NCBI GenBank assembly: GCA_022616435.1
Contig: JAKEET010000141.1
Span: 1 to 54,716 of the forward strand
DNA length: 54,716 bases
Direction of reading: 5' to 3'
From: Gemmataceae bacterium
GTDB taxonomy: Bacteria > Planctomycetota > Planctomycetia > Gemmatales > Gemmataceae
How positions within the stretch are numbered: position 1 is the first letter of the stretch; each line of letters opens with the position of its first letter. The notes beneath the pieces are model-generated. The model was not told the DNA's origin. It did not search any database and saw only the letters and a program-made list of their open reading frames with translations. Position numbers and translations under genes: made by a program. Positions 8,414 to 16,328 of this stretch are shown one piece after another.

Positions 8414-9519
8414 AGATCTACGGCGCCGGCTCGATCGGCAACCACCTCGCACACGCCGCGCGGCGGCTGGGCTGGTCGGTCGCGGTCTGCGACGTGAGTG
8501 CGGCCGCTCTCGCCCGCATGAAGAAGGAAATCTACCCGCAGCGCTACGGCCAGTGGGACGAAGCCATTGCCTTGCATGAGGCCGGACCTAACGAGCCGCG
8601 CGGCGACTTTCATCTCATCCTGATCGGCACGCCGCCGGACCACCACGTGCCGCTGGCGCTGCGGGCTTTGGAGGAGAGGCCGCGTGGCATCCTCATCGAA
8701 AAGCCGCTGTGCACGCCGGCCCTGGAGGGCGCCGAGGAGCTGCATCGTCGCGCGGCGAACAGCTCGACGCGCGTTTTCGTCGGCTACGACCACGTGGTGG
8801 GCAAAGCGGTTCGCAAGATCGAAGACCTGTACCGCGAAGGCTTGATCGGCGACGTCGACACGCTGGACGTGGAATTCCGCGAACACTGGAGCGGCATCTT
8901 TCGGGCGCACCCTTGGCTCAGCGGCCCCGAAGACACCTACCTGGGCTACTGGCGTCGCGGCGGCGGCGCCAGCGGTGAGCATTCCCACGCCATCAATCTC
9001 TGGCAGCACCTTGCCCACGTCGTCGGCAAAGGCCGCGTCGCCGACGTGGACGCCATGTTGCAGTATTGCCGGCAAGGGCAGGCGGAGTACGACAGCGTCT
9101 GCTTGCTGAACCTGCGCAGCGAGGGAGGACTGGTCGGCCGGGTGGTCCAGGACGTGGTCACGCTGCCGCCCGTCAAGCGCGCCTGCCTGCAAGGCACGCG
9201 CGGCCGCCTGGAGCTGTTGCTCAACGCCTCGCCGGAGGGCGATGCAATTCACTGCCGCATTCCGGGCCGCGACGACCAGGTCCACGCGATCCCCAAGACG
9301 CGGCCCGACGATTTCATTGAGGAGCTGCGGCACATCGAAACGTGTCTCGAAGGGCCGGACGACGCGTCGCTCATCCGCCCCTCGCCTATCGGCGTGGAGC
9401 GCGGCCTCGACACCATGCTGGTCGTGGCGGCGGCGCACGCGTCGGAGGCCGGCGGCCGGCGCGTATCGATCGACTACTCCAAGGGCTGCACGCTCGCAGC
9501 GATCGGGAGGAAACCATGA
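8401..9519 (+). CDS. Gfo/Idh/MocA-family NAD(P)-dependent oxidoreductase
   Basis: A 372-aa protein. The N-terminal Rossmann fold starts at once with VKIYGAGSIGNHLAHAA. The family EKP motif is present (LIEKPLCTP, around residue 99), and a likely catalytic histidine lies in GEHSHAINLWQHL. Members oxidise or reduce a sugar hydroxyl or keto group, often on nucleotide sugars. It overlaps the wzt end by 13 bp and shares an ATGA overlap with the following NeuB-like gene, so it probably supplies or modifies the precursor of the nonulosonic-type sugar. The exact substrate is not predictable. Confidence 0.88.
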   Translation: MLRVKIYGAGSIGNHLAHAARRLGWSVAVCDVSAAALARMKKEIYPQRYGQWDEAIALHEAGPNEPRGDFHLILIGTPPDHHVPLALRALEERPRGILIEKPLCTPALEGAEELHRRAANSSTRVFVGYDHVVGKAVRKIEDLYREGLIGDVDTLDVEFREHWSGIFRAHPWLSGPEDTYLGYWRRGGGASGEHSHAINLWQHLAHVVGKGRVADVDAMLQYCRQGQAEYDSVCLLNLRSEGGLVGRVVQDVVTLPPVKRACLQGTRGRLELLLNASPEGDAIHCRIPGRDDQVHAIPKTRPDDFIEELRHIETCLEGPDDASLIRPSPIGVERGLDTMLVVAAAHASEAGGRRVSIDYSKGCTLAAIGRKP

Positions 9520-11129
9520 GTCTTGTCCTCGATTTTCGCGACTCCGTGGCCCTCGATCCGGCGCATGCGCAGTCGCTGCTACAGTCCGTTTGCCGTTCCG
9601 AGGGGCCGCGCATGGAGCAGCCTTTCGATTTCCGCGAGCTGTTCGTCCTCGACCTGGCCAACAACCATCAGGGCGACGTTGGCCACGGCGCCCGCGTGAT
9701 CGAGGAGGTGGGGCAGGCGGTCCGGGAAAACGGCGTTCGCGCGGCGCTGAAGTTCCAGTTCCGCCAGCTCGACACGTTCATCCACGCCGCCCATCGCCAG
9801 GGCAGCCCGAACAAGCACATCGACCGCTTCCTGTCCACGGCGCTGACGAAGAACGACTTCGCGCGGCTCGCGGACGACGTGCGCCAGGCCGACATGATCT
9901 CCATGGCGACGCCGTTCGACGAGGATTCGGTCGAGCAGGCGCTCGACCTCGGGATCGAAGTGCTCAAGGTGGCGAGCTGTTCGGCGCAGGACTGGCCGCT
10001 GCTGGAAGCCGTGGCCGAGTGCAACAAGCCGGTGATCTTCTCGACCGGCGGGCTGACGTGGAAGGAGATCGACGACCTGGTCAGCTTCTTCGAGCATCGC
10101 CGCGTGCGGTTCGCCATCATGCATTGCGTGGCGATCTATCCCACGCCGCCGGCGGACCTGCAGCTCAACCAGGTCGCGCTCTTGCAGGCCCGCTACCCCA
10201 ACCGCGCCATCGGCTTCTCGACCCATGAAGATCCCGACGACCTGGCCCCGGTGCAAGTCGCCGTCGCCAAGGGGGCGTCAATCCTGGAGCGCCACGTCGG
10301 CGTGCCGACCGACGCGATCAAGCTCAACCAGTATTCGTCGACGCCCGAGCAGCTCGACCGCTGGATTCGCGCCGCCCAGGAGGCCCGCGTCTTGTGCGGC
10401 GCGGCGGCGCGACAGCCGGCGCTCGCGGAAGAAGCCGCTTCGCTCCGCTCGCTGGCGCGCGGCGTCTACGCCCGCAAGCCTGTCAAGAGAGGCCAGCCGC
10501 TCGGCCGCGACGACGTGTACTTCGCCATGCCGTGCGGCCCCGGTCAGCTCGCCTCCGGTCAGTTCGTGCCGGGCATCGTCGCCCAGCAGCCGCTCGACAA
10601 GGACGCAGCTCTGGTCCACGCCGCCGTGGAGCTGCCCCAGCGCGACAAGCAGGCGCTGTTCACGGCCATCCATTCCGTGAAGGCCATGCTCAACGAAGCG
10701 CGCATCGCTCTGCCGCCGGCGTTCGAGACCGAATTCTCGCATCACTACGGCCTGGAGCGCTTCCTCGAATACGGCGCCACCATCATCACCTGCGTCAACC
10801 GCAGCTACTGCAAGAAGCTGATCATCCAGCTCCCCGGCCAGCGCCACCCGGCCCATTACCACAAGTCGAAGGAGGAGACGTTCCAGGTCCTTTCCGGCGT
10901 GCTGGAGATGGAAATCGAAGGGCTGCGGCGCACGCTGTATCCGGGCGACATGCAGCTGGTGCAGCAGGGTGTCTGGCACAGCTTCTGGACCGAGCGCGGC
11001 GTCATCTTCGAGGAAATCTCGACCACGGACGTGCAGAACGACTCGTTCTACGAAGACAAGGACATCAACCGCATGCCGCGGTCGGCGCGCAAGACGCGCG
11101 TCAACCAGTGGGGACGGTACCAGCTGTGA
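9516..11129 (+). CDS. NeuB-family nonulosonate synthase with SAF domain and C-terminal cupin
   Basis: A 537-aa three-part protein. Residues about 41-295 are a NeuB-type TIM barrel (LDLANNHQGD, ALKFQ, MHCVAIYPTP, GFSTHED). Such enzymes condense phosphoenolpyruvate with an amino-hexose or its phosphate. Residues about 310-372 are an SAF/antifreeze-like domain (LARGVYARKPVKRGQPL). Residues about 430-505 are a cupin with a complete first motif: G441, H447-x-H449, E454, G461, plus H488 in the second motif. Ordinary NeuB proteins end after the SAF domain at about 350 residues. Start ATG 9516 overlaps the previous stop (ATGA), and the end overlaps the next gene (GTGA). The cupin may isomerise, epimerise or bind the sugar; this is inference. 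Confidence 0.88.
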   Translation: MSLVLDFRDSVALDPAHAQSLLQSVCRSEGPRMEQPFDFRELFVLDLANNHQGDVGHGARVIEEVGQAVRENGVRAALKFQFRQLDTFIHAAHRQGSPNKHIDRFLSTALTKNDFARLADDVRQADMISMATPFDEDSVEQALDLGIEVLKVASCSAQDWPLLEAVAECNKPVIFSTGGLTWKEIDDLVSFFEHRRVRFAIMHCVAIYPTPPADLQLNQVALLQARYPNRAIGFSTHEDPDDLAPVQVAVAKGASILERHVGVPTDAIKLNQYSSTPEQLDRWIRAAQEARVLCGAAARQPALAEEAASLRSLARGVYARKPVKRGQPLGRDDVYFAMPCGPGQLASGQFVPGIVAQQPLDKDAALVHAAVELPQRDKQALFTAIHSVKAMLNEARIALPPAFETEFSHHYGLERFLEYGATIITCVNRSYCKKLIIQLPGQRHPAHYHKSKEETFQVLSGVLEMEIEGLRRTLYPGDMQLVQQGVWHSFWTERGVIFEEISTTDVQNDSFYEDKDINRMPRSARKTRVNQWGRYQL

Positions 11130-11797
11130 CGCCGACGCCGCGCGTGGTGGTTTTCGATTTCGACGGCACGCTCGTCGCTTCCAACGAGGTCAAGCGCGAC
11201 AGTTACTTTCGCATCTTCGCGGACGTCGATCCGGACGGCAACGGTGTTCGCGACGTGCTGCGGAACGGCTGGGGCGAAGACAATCGACTTCAGGTCATCG
11301 GTCGAATCCTTGGAACGCTGGCGGCGCGGGACCTGGCCGCCGGCACGGCGCGGTGCTTCGCGCCGGTGGTTGAATACGCGGACCGGTACAACGAGATTTG
11401 CGAGACCCACCAGTCCGAGTGCCCCGAGGTGCCGGGGGCGAGCGCTTGCCTGGCGGCGTTGGCGTCGCGACACTCGTTGTTCGTCAATTCCGCCACGCTC
11501 GAAGGGCCGTTGCGTCGAGCGGTCGCGCGGCGCGGCTGGAATCGCTACTTCAGCGATGTTTTGGGTTCTCCGGCGAGCAAGATCGGAAACCTCAGGGCGC
11601 TCTTGGACCGACAGCGCGTCGGCGCTTGGCAAGTTGTGGTCGTCGGCGACGGCCGCGCCGACCTGGCCGCGGCCCAGGAGTGTGGTTGTCGTTTCATCGG
11701 CATCCGCAACGCGTTCAACGATTTCGAGGCGGCGGGTGTGCTGATGTTGCCGGACCTGCGTGAGTTGCCGCAAGTGCTCGACGGTGATGCGTCGTGA
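11126..11797 (+). CDS. HAD-superfamily phosphatase
   Basis: A 223-aa HAD hydrolase starting with GTG in a GTGA overlap. Motif I is DFDGTL (D11, D13), motif II is the Ser in FVNSATLEG, a Lys sits in PASKIG, and motif IV is VVVGDGRADLAAAQ. It has an alpha-helical cap like phosphoglycolate- and sugar-phosphate phosphatases. Between a NeuB-like synthase and a NeuA-like cytidylyltransferase it most likely removes the phosphate from a nonulosonate-phosphate product. A phosphatase is expected if the synthase uses a phosphorylated substrate. Specificity is inferred from position only. Confidence 0.85.
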   Translation: MTPTPRVVVFDFDGTLVASNEVKRDSYFRIFADVDPDGNGVRDVLRNGWGEDNRLQVIGRILGTLAARDLAAGTARCFAPVVEYADRYNEICETHQSECPEVPGASACLAALASRHSLFVNSATLEGPLRRAVARRGWNRYFSDVLGSPASKIGNLRALLDRQRVGAWQVVVVGDGRADLAAAQECGCRFIGIRNAFNDFEAAGVLMLPDLRELPQVLDGDAS

Positions 11798-12044
11798 TGC
11801 GGATCAGTTTGGGCGGCATGCGTTCGCTCTCACAACACATGGATCATTCTCGGGCGGCATGCGTTCGCGGCTCCCTCGCCCGACGAGGTGATTCTGGACC
11901 GACACCGCGAAAGCATGCGGGGTGGCGCCGGGGACAGCATGCTTTCGCCGTGATGGTCCAGATGATTCACAGGTAGCGAGGGATCGGCGAAAGCATGCCA
12001 CCCAGGTTTTGATTGAACGATCTCAATGATCCGGTGGGATCACC
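11798..12044. repeat. Gap with five GCATGC-centred repeat elements
   Basis: This is the second large gap in the glycan locus. It holds five related elements with GCATGC cores: GGGCGGCATGCGTTCGC at 11811-11827 and 11852-11868, GCGAAAGCATGC near 11907-11918, GCATGCTTTCGCC near 11937-11949, and GGCGAAAGCATGCCACCC at 11986-12003. The orientations are mixed, so several pairs could fold into long hairpins. The few codons open across this stretch look random. The element type resembles REP-like intergenic palindromes. A regulatory or transcript-processing role is possible but unproven. Confidence 0.75.
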
Positions 12045-12752
12045 GTGCTCCTCGACAAGCGCATCCTGGTCGTCGTTCCCGCCCGTGGCGGCAGCAAGGG
12101 CGTCAAGCTCAAGAACCTGCATCCCCTGGCAGGCAAGCCGCTCCTGGCCCACACCGGTGAGCTGGTGCGGCGGCTGGCCTACGTCGATCGCGCCCTTGTC
12201 TCGACCGATCATCCCGAGATCGCTCGGGCGGCGCGGGAGTGTGGACTCGACGCGCCGTTCATGCGGCCGGTGGAATTGTCCGGCGACTTGATCGGCGACA
12301 CCGAAGTGCTGCAGCACGCCCTGCGTGAAACGGAAGAGATCGATGCGTTGCGCTACGACGTCGTCGTCATGCTGCAGCCGACCTGTCCGCTGCGGCGCGA
12401 AGAGCACGTGACCGCCGCCGTGGAGAAACTGATTCGAGGCGGCTGGGACTCGGTGTGGACCGTCAACCGCACCGACGTGAAGTACCACCCGCTCAAGCAG
12501 CTCGTCCTGAATGCCGAGGGCGCCCTGAGCTTGTTCGCCGCCGATGGCCGCCGCATCATCGCCCGGCAGCAGCTTCAGCCGACCTACACGCGCAACGGCG
12601 CGGCCTATGCCATCCGCCGCGCCTGCTTGCTGGAACAGGAGACGACGCTGGGCGCCCACAGCACGGCGATCGTGCTCGAAGAGCCGATGGTCAGCATCGA
12701 CACGCTGGCGGATTTTACGGCGGTGGAGCGGGAGCTGACGGCGCGGCGCTGA
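12045..12752 (+). CDS. Acylneuraminate/nonulosonate cytidylyltransferase (NeuA-like)
   Basis: A 235-aa nucleotidyltransferase. It opens with the family motif VVVPARGGSKGVKLKNL (residues about 8-24), which binds CTP, and continues with LQPTCPLRREEHV and a C-terminal IDTLADF segment typical of CMP-sugar synthetases. It should activate a nonulosonic-type sugar to its CMP form for transfer. The start is GTG at 12045, because no in-frame ATG lies close upstream. A weak GGTGGGA precedes it. The NeuB, HAD, NeuA order matches sialic, legionaminic and related pathways, but the sugar itself is not determined. Confidence 0.87.
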   Translation: MLLDKRILVVVPARGGSKGVKLKNLHPLAGKPLLAHTGELVRRLAYVDRALVSTDHPEIARAARECGLDAPFMRPVELSGDLIGDTEVLQHALRETEEIDALRYDVVVMLQPTCPLRREEHVTAAVEKLIRGGWDSVWTVNRTDVKYHPLKQLVLNAEGALSLFAADGRRIIARQQLQPTYTRNGAAYAIRRACLLEQETTLGAHSTAIVLEEPMVSIDTLADFTAVERELTARR

Positions 12753-12777
12753 TGTGGAGTTTCCGGGGAATCGTTCG

Positions 12778-13653
12778 ATGCCCGCGTGTCCGATTTGCAA
12801 CGGCGACATGGCGCCGGCCTACGAGGGGCCGGTCCGCGACGGCGTCTTTGGCCGCAGCGTCCCCGCGGTGGTTTGGGGCTGCCGGCGCTGCGGCGTCGAG
12901 CACCTGCCGCCGCGGCAGGCGGACCTGTCGGCCTATTACCAATCGGAAGACTACCGCAAGGATGTCGGCGAAGGCGCCGATGTCGAGAGCTATTTCCGGC
13001 GGCACGACGACGAACAGCTCGGCAAGATGGCACTGCTCGCGGGTATGGAGTTGCGCGGCAAGGTCGTGGCTGACATCGGCTGCGCCGGCGGTTCCTTCCT
13101 CGACACCGTCCGCGGTCTGGCGTCCGCGACCGTGGGCGTCGAACCGGCCCTCGCTTACCACGGCTCGCTCAAGCAGCGCGGACACCGTGTGTATCGGGAC
13201 GTCGTCGGCGCGCTTGCCGAGTGGCGCGGCCGGGTGGACGTCGCAACGTCGTTCAGTGTCATCGAGCACGTCGAGGATCCGGTCGGTTTCCTGCGCGACA
13301 TCCGTGATCTGTTGACGGAAGACGGTCTGTGTCTCGTGAGCACGCCGAACCGCGCCGACATCCTGATGAAGCTCGACCCGCGCTACCAGGCCTTTTTCTA
13401 CCGGACCGTGCACACGTTCTATTTCGACGAGAAGGCATTGCGAGCGACGGCCGAGGCGGCGGGTCTGCGGGTGGCAAAAGTGAAGTACGTGCACCGTTTT
13501 GGCTTCGCCAACTTTATTGAGTGGCTGCGGCAGGGCAAGCCGACGGGGGACAAGCAGATTTCGCCGCTCGGGCTCGGCTTCGACGGCTTGTGGACAGCGT
13601 CGCTCGAGGCGTCCGGCCTCGCCGATTACCTCTATGTGGTGTTTTGTCGATGA
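12778..13653 (+). CDS. SAM-dependent methyltransferase with N-terminal zinc ribbon
   Basis: A 291-aa protein. The N-terminus has two Cys pairs (C4-x2-C7 and C35-x2-C38), a likely zinc-binding ribbon found on some nucleotide-sugar methyltransferases. The class I fold starts near residue 93 with VVADIGCAGGSFLDT, followed by the acidic SAM strand (TVGVEP) and SVIEHVEDPVGFL. The start was set at ATG 12778, because the initial MPACPIC contains the first ligands; GTG 12754 would add eight non-conserved residues. It probably methylates a sugar of this locus, on the nucleotide sugar or the glycan. It sits 25 bp after the NeuA-like gene. Confidence 0.85.
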   Translation: MPACPICNGDMAPAYEGPVRDGVFGRSVPAVVWGCRRCGVEHLPPRQADLSAYYQSEDYRKDVGEGADVESYFRRHDDEQLGKMALLAGMELRGKVVADIGCAGGSFLDTVRGLASATVGVEPALAYHGSLKQRGHRVYRDVVGALAEWRGRVDVATSFSVIEHVEDPVGFLRDIRDLLTEDGLCLVSTPNRADILMKLDPRYQAFFYRTVHTFYFDEKALRATAEAAGLRVAKVKYVHRFGFANFIEWLRQGKPTGDKQISPLGLGFDGLWTASLEASGLADYLYVVFCR

Positions 13654-13708
13654 GACCGGCGGCGAACATTGCGCTCAACACCGATGAAGGAACAAAGGAC
13701 TCGCACCG

Positions 13709-15235
13709 ATGAATGTTGTGGTATTCAGTCCCTTTGGCATCGGGTTTCCCCATCTGGAAATGGCCCTGGAAGCGGTTCAGGAACATCTGGACGCCGGAGA
13801 CCGAGTCGTCTGGATCGGCTGCACGACAGAGATGCTCAGCTGCGAATGGAATCCCGATCACCTGGCGTCGCGGTGCGACAAGTGCGTCAAGCGGACGCGG
13901 CACGGCGAGACGCTCCTGGCGCCGCGCGTGTCGATGCAATCCTTCTATCCCTATCTGACCGACGACAACAAAAGGGAAGCGCAGGGCCTGGACACGCGGG
14001 TCAGGACTACCGAAGACCTGGTCCGCATGCGCGTGGACAATTTCGACATCGGCGAGGCGGCGCTGTCGAGCTATGCCACCATGGCGATGCGGCCGGAGCT
14101 CGACGTCGCCCTTCACGGCGAATGGCTGGATCGTTTCCTGCGGTCCACGCTGCTGGTGTACCGCGCCATGCAAAACTACCTGGAGCGGCATCCAACCGAT
14201 CTGGTGCACATCAGCAACGGCCGCACCGGCACGACGCGGGCGGCGTTGCGGGCCTGCGAAAGCCGCGGGGTTCGCTACGTGGTGCGCGATTCGGGATGCG
14301 ACCCGAATCACTACGCCGAGTATGACAACGCGACGGCGCACGATCTCGACTACGGCACCCGCGAAATGCTGCGGATTTGGCAAGAAGCCGGAGGGAATCC
14401 GGAGCGGGACAAAGTGGCCTGCCGATTCTACGAGGCCCGAGCCCGGGGGGGCATGGCGATGTCCAAACCCTCGTACGTGGCCGATCAGGAGATCAATCGC
14501 TTGCCGGATTGCTGGAATGCCGCGAAACGCAACGTCGTCATCTTCACGTCGTCTGAGGACGAGCGAACGGCGGCGGGGCCGCAATGGCGCAACCCGGTGT
14601 ACGCGAATCAACTCGCCGCTGTTCGGCAGCTCAAGGAGACCCTTGGCGCGGTGAACGAGAATGTGCACATCACGGTGCGCATGCATCCGCGGCTCCGAGA
14701 GGCGGACAACGAGCACGTCCACGGTTTGGTGGCCCTGGACTGCCCCCGATTGACGGTGCTGACGCCGGACAGCCCGGTCCATTCCTACGCTCTGCTGGGT
14801 CACGCGGACACCGTGGTGACGTACGGGTCAACGATGGGAATCGAGGCGGTGTACTGGGGGAAGCCGTCGGTGACGGCGGGCCCCGCGCGTTATCAGGGGC
14901 TCGAGGCCACGCATCGAATCCACTCTCATGCAGAGTTATTGCAGCGGCTGAATCAGCCGCTCGAGGCCAAGCCGCGTGAGCCGGCGCTGATCTACGGGTA
15001 CTACTGCGCCACCTTGGGCAAACCGTACCGTTACGCCAAGTTTCGCACGGTGCACTTCGGCACCTTTCGCGGACAGGAAGTCGATTGGGGTCGGTTCACG
15101 CACTACGCGTGGGCGCTGGTCCACCGCGTGCCGCCCCTGAACCGCGTCTTCAACCGGCGACTTCAGCGGCGCACGTTGGAGCTGCTCGCGACGGCGCCTC
15201 CACAGCGACGGCAAGCGAACACCGCGGAGGAGTGA
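13709..15235 (+). CDS. Capsule polysaccharide biosynthesis protein, KpsS-like
   Basis: A 508-aa protein with an N-terminal Rossmann-like start (MNVVVFSPFGIGFPHLE). Four cysteines occur at about 31, 39, 52 and 55. The C-terminal GT-B-like half contains TYGSTMGIEAVYWGKPSV near residue 371, resembling capsule-synthesis (KpsS/LipB-type) and related glycosyltransferases. In capsule systems these proteins add the Kdo linker or otherwise process the glycan. The family call is moderate and the reaction is not established. An AAAGGAC precedes the start, and only 55 bp separate it from the methyltransferase. Confidence 0.65.
   Translation: MNVVVFSPFGIGFPHLEMALEAVQEHLDAGDRVVWIGCTTEMLSCEWNPDHLASRCDKCVKRTRHGETLLAPRVSMQSFYPYLTDDNKREAQGLDTRVRTTEDLVRMRVDNFDIGEAALSSYATMAMRPELDVALHGEWLDRFLRSTLLVYRAMQNYLERHPTDLVHISNGRTGTTRAALRACESRGVRYVVRDSGCDPNHYAEYDNATAHDLDYGTREMLRIWQEAGGNPERDKVACRFYEARARGGMAMSKPSYVADQEINRLPDCWNAAKRNVVIFTSSEDERTAAGPQWRNPVYANQLAAVRQLKETLGAVNENVHITVRMHPRLREADNEHVHGLVALDCPRLTVLTPDSPVHSYALLGHADTVVTYGSTMGIEAVYWGKPSVTAGPARYQGLEATHRIHSHAELLQRLNQPLEAKPREPALIYGYYCATLGKPYRYAKFRTVHFGTFRGQEVDWGRFTHYAWALVHRVPPLNRVFNRRLQRRTLELLATAPPQRRQANTAEE
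15226..15232 (+). promoter_or_regulatory. Strong ribosome-binding site that supports a TTG start
   Basis: GGAGGAG ends four bases before TTG at 15237 and lies inside the 3' end of the KpsS-like gene. It supports the unusual TTG start of the next glycosyltransferase, whose conserved first strand begins at the second codon. Confidence 0.75.
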
Positions 15236-15236
15236 A

Positions 15237-16307
15237 TTGCGCGTCGTCCACCTTGTGCCCAAGACGTTCGGCGCCGGCGGCGGCATCTACGGCGGCGCCG
15301 AGCGCTACGCCTACGAGCTCGCCCGCCACATGGCGCAGCGGACGCCGACGCGGCTTGTGGCGTTCGGCCCGGTCGAGCGCGAATTCCGCGACGGCGACCT
15401 GTGCGTCCGGGTGGCGCGCGGCGTGGCGGTGCGCGGCCAGGCGAACAATCGCCTCGCGTGGGCGCTGGTTCGCGAGATCGCGCGGGCCGACGTCGTCCAC
15501 TGCCACCAGACGTACCTGGCGGCAAGCAACCTCGCGGCCTTGTTGTGCCGGCCAACTGGCCGCAGGATTTTCGCCACCGACCTGGGCGGCGGCGGCTGGA
15601 ACCTGGCGGCGTACATGACGATCGATCATTGGTTTCACGGGCATCTGCACATCAGCGCCTACAGCCGCAGCCTGTCTCCCTTGCAGCGGCGGGCGCACGT
15701 GATCTACGGCGGCGTGGATGTGGCGAAATTCGCGCCGGCGTCGGATGGTCCGGAACAACCGGGTCCAGTCGTGTATGTCGGGCGCCTCATGGCGCACAAG
15801 GGCGTGGATCATCTGGTGGAAGCCGTGCCCGCGGACATGGACTTGGAGCTGATCGGCCGGCCCTACGATGCGCGTTACGTCGCGGACTTGCAGGCGTTGG
15901 CCGCGGGCAAGCGTGTGCGCTTCGTCACCACCTGTGAAGACGACGGGCTGGTGCGGGCCTATCAACGGGCGCTGTGCGTGGTCTTGCCCAGCGTCTACCG
16001 CGATCGCTACGGGCGCGAATCGCGCGTGCCGGAGCTCTTGGGCCAGACGCTGCTCGAGGGCATGGCCTGCGGCATCCCGGCGATCTGCACCAACGTGGCC
16101 AGCATGCCGGAAGTGGTCGAGGACGGGGTCACGGGCTTCGTGGTCGCGCCCAACGATTCGGCGGCCCTGCGCGCGCGATTGTTGTGGCTGCGCGCTCATC
16201 CGGATGAAGCTCGCGCCATGGGACAGGCGGCGCGACGGCGCGTGCTGGAATTATTTACCTGGAGCCGGGTGGTGGAGCGGTGCCTGGACATCTACGCCGC
16301 CGCTTGA
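15237..16307 (+). CDS. GT4-family glycosyltransferase with TTG start
   Basis: A 356-aa GT-B enzyme, slightly short for the family. It starts directly with the N-domain strand (RVVHLVPKTFGAGGGIYGGAE), so TTG at 15237 is the natural start despite being rare. The C-domain has VVYVGRLMAHKGVDHL, and the donor motif is PELLGQTLLEGMACGIPAIC near residue 265. One base separates it from the upstream stop, suggesting translational coupling. The gmd-like gene follows 21 bp later. The substrate is unknown. Confidence 0.88.
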   Translation: MRVVHLVPKTFGAGGGIYGGAERYAYELARHMAQRTPTRLVAFGPVEREFRDGDLCVRVARGVAVRGQANNRLAWALVREIARADVVHCHQTYLAASNLAALLCRPTGRRIFATDLGGGGWNLAAYMTIDHWFHGHLHISAYSRSLSPLQRRAHVIYGGVDVAKFAPASDGPEQPGPVVYVGRLMAHKGVDHLVEAVPADMDLELIGRPYDARYVADLQALAAGKRVRFVTTCEDDGLVRAYQRALCVVLPSVYRDRYGRESRVPELLGQTLLEGMACGIPAICTNVASMPEVVEDGVTGFVVAPNDSAALRARLLWLRAHPDEARAMGQAARRRVLELFTWSRVVERCLDIYAAA

Positions 16308-16328
16308 TGGCGAGAGGAGTACATTCAC

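Noticed and set aside
11126..11797. Naming the HAD protein as a Kdo-8-phosphate phosphatase (KdsC)
   Set aside because: It has a capped HAD layout unlike the short capless KdsC type, and the sugar made by the NeuB-like enzyme is unknown.
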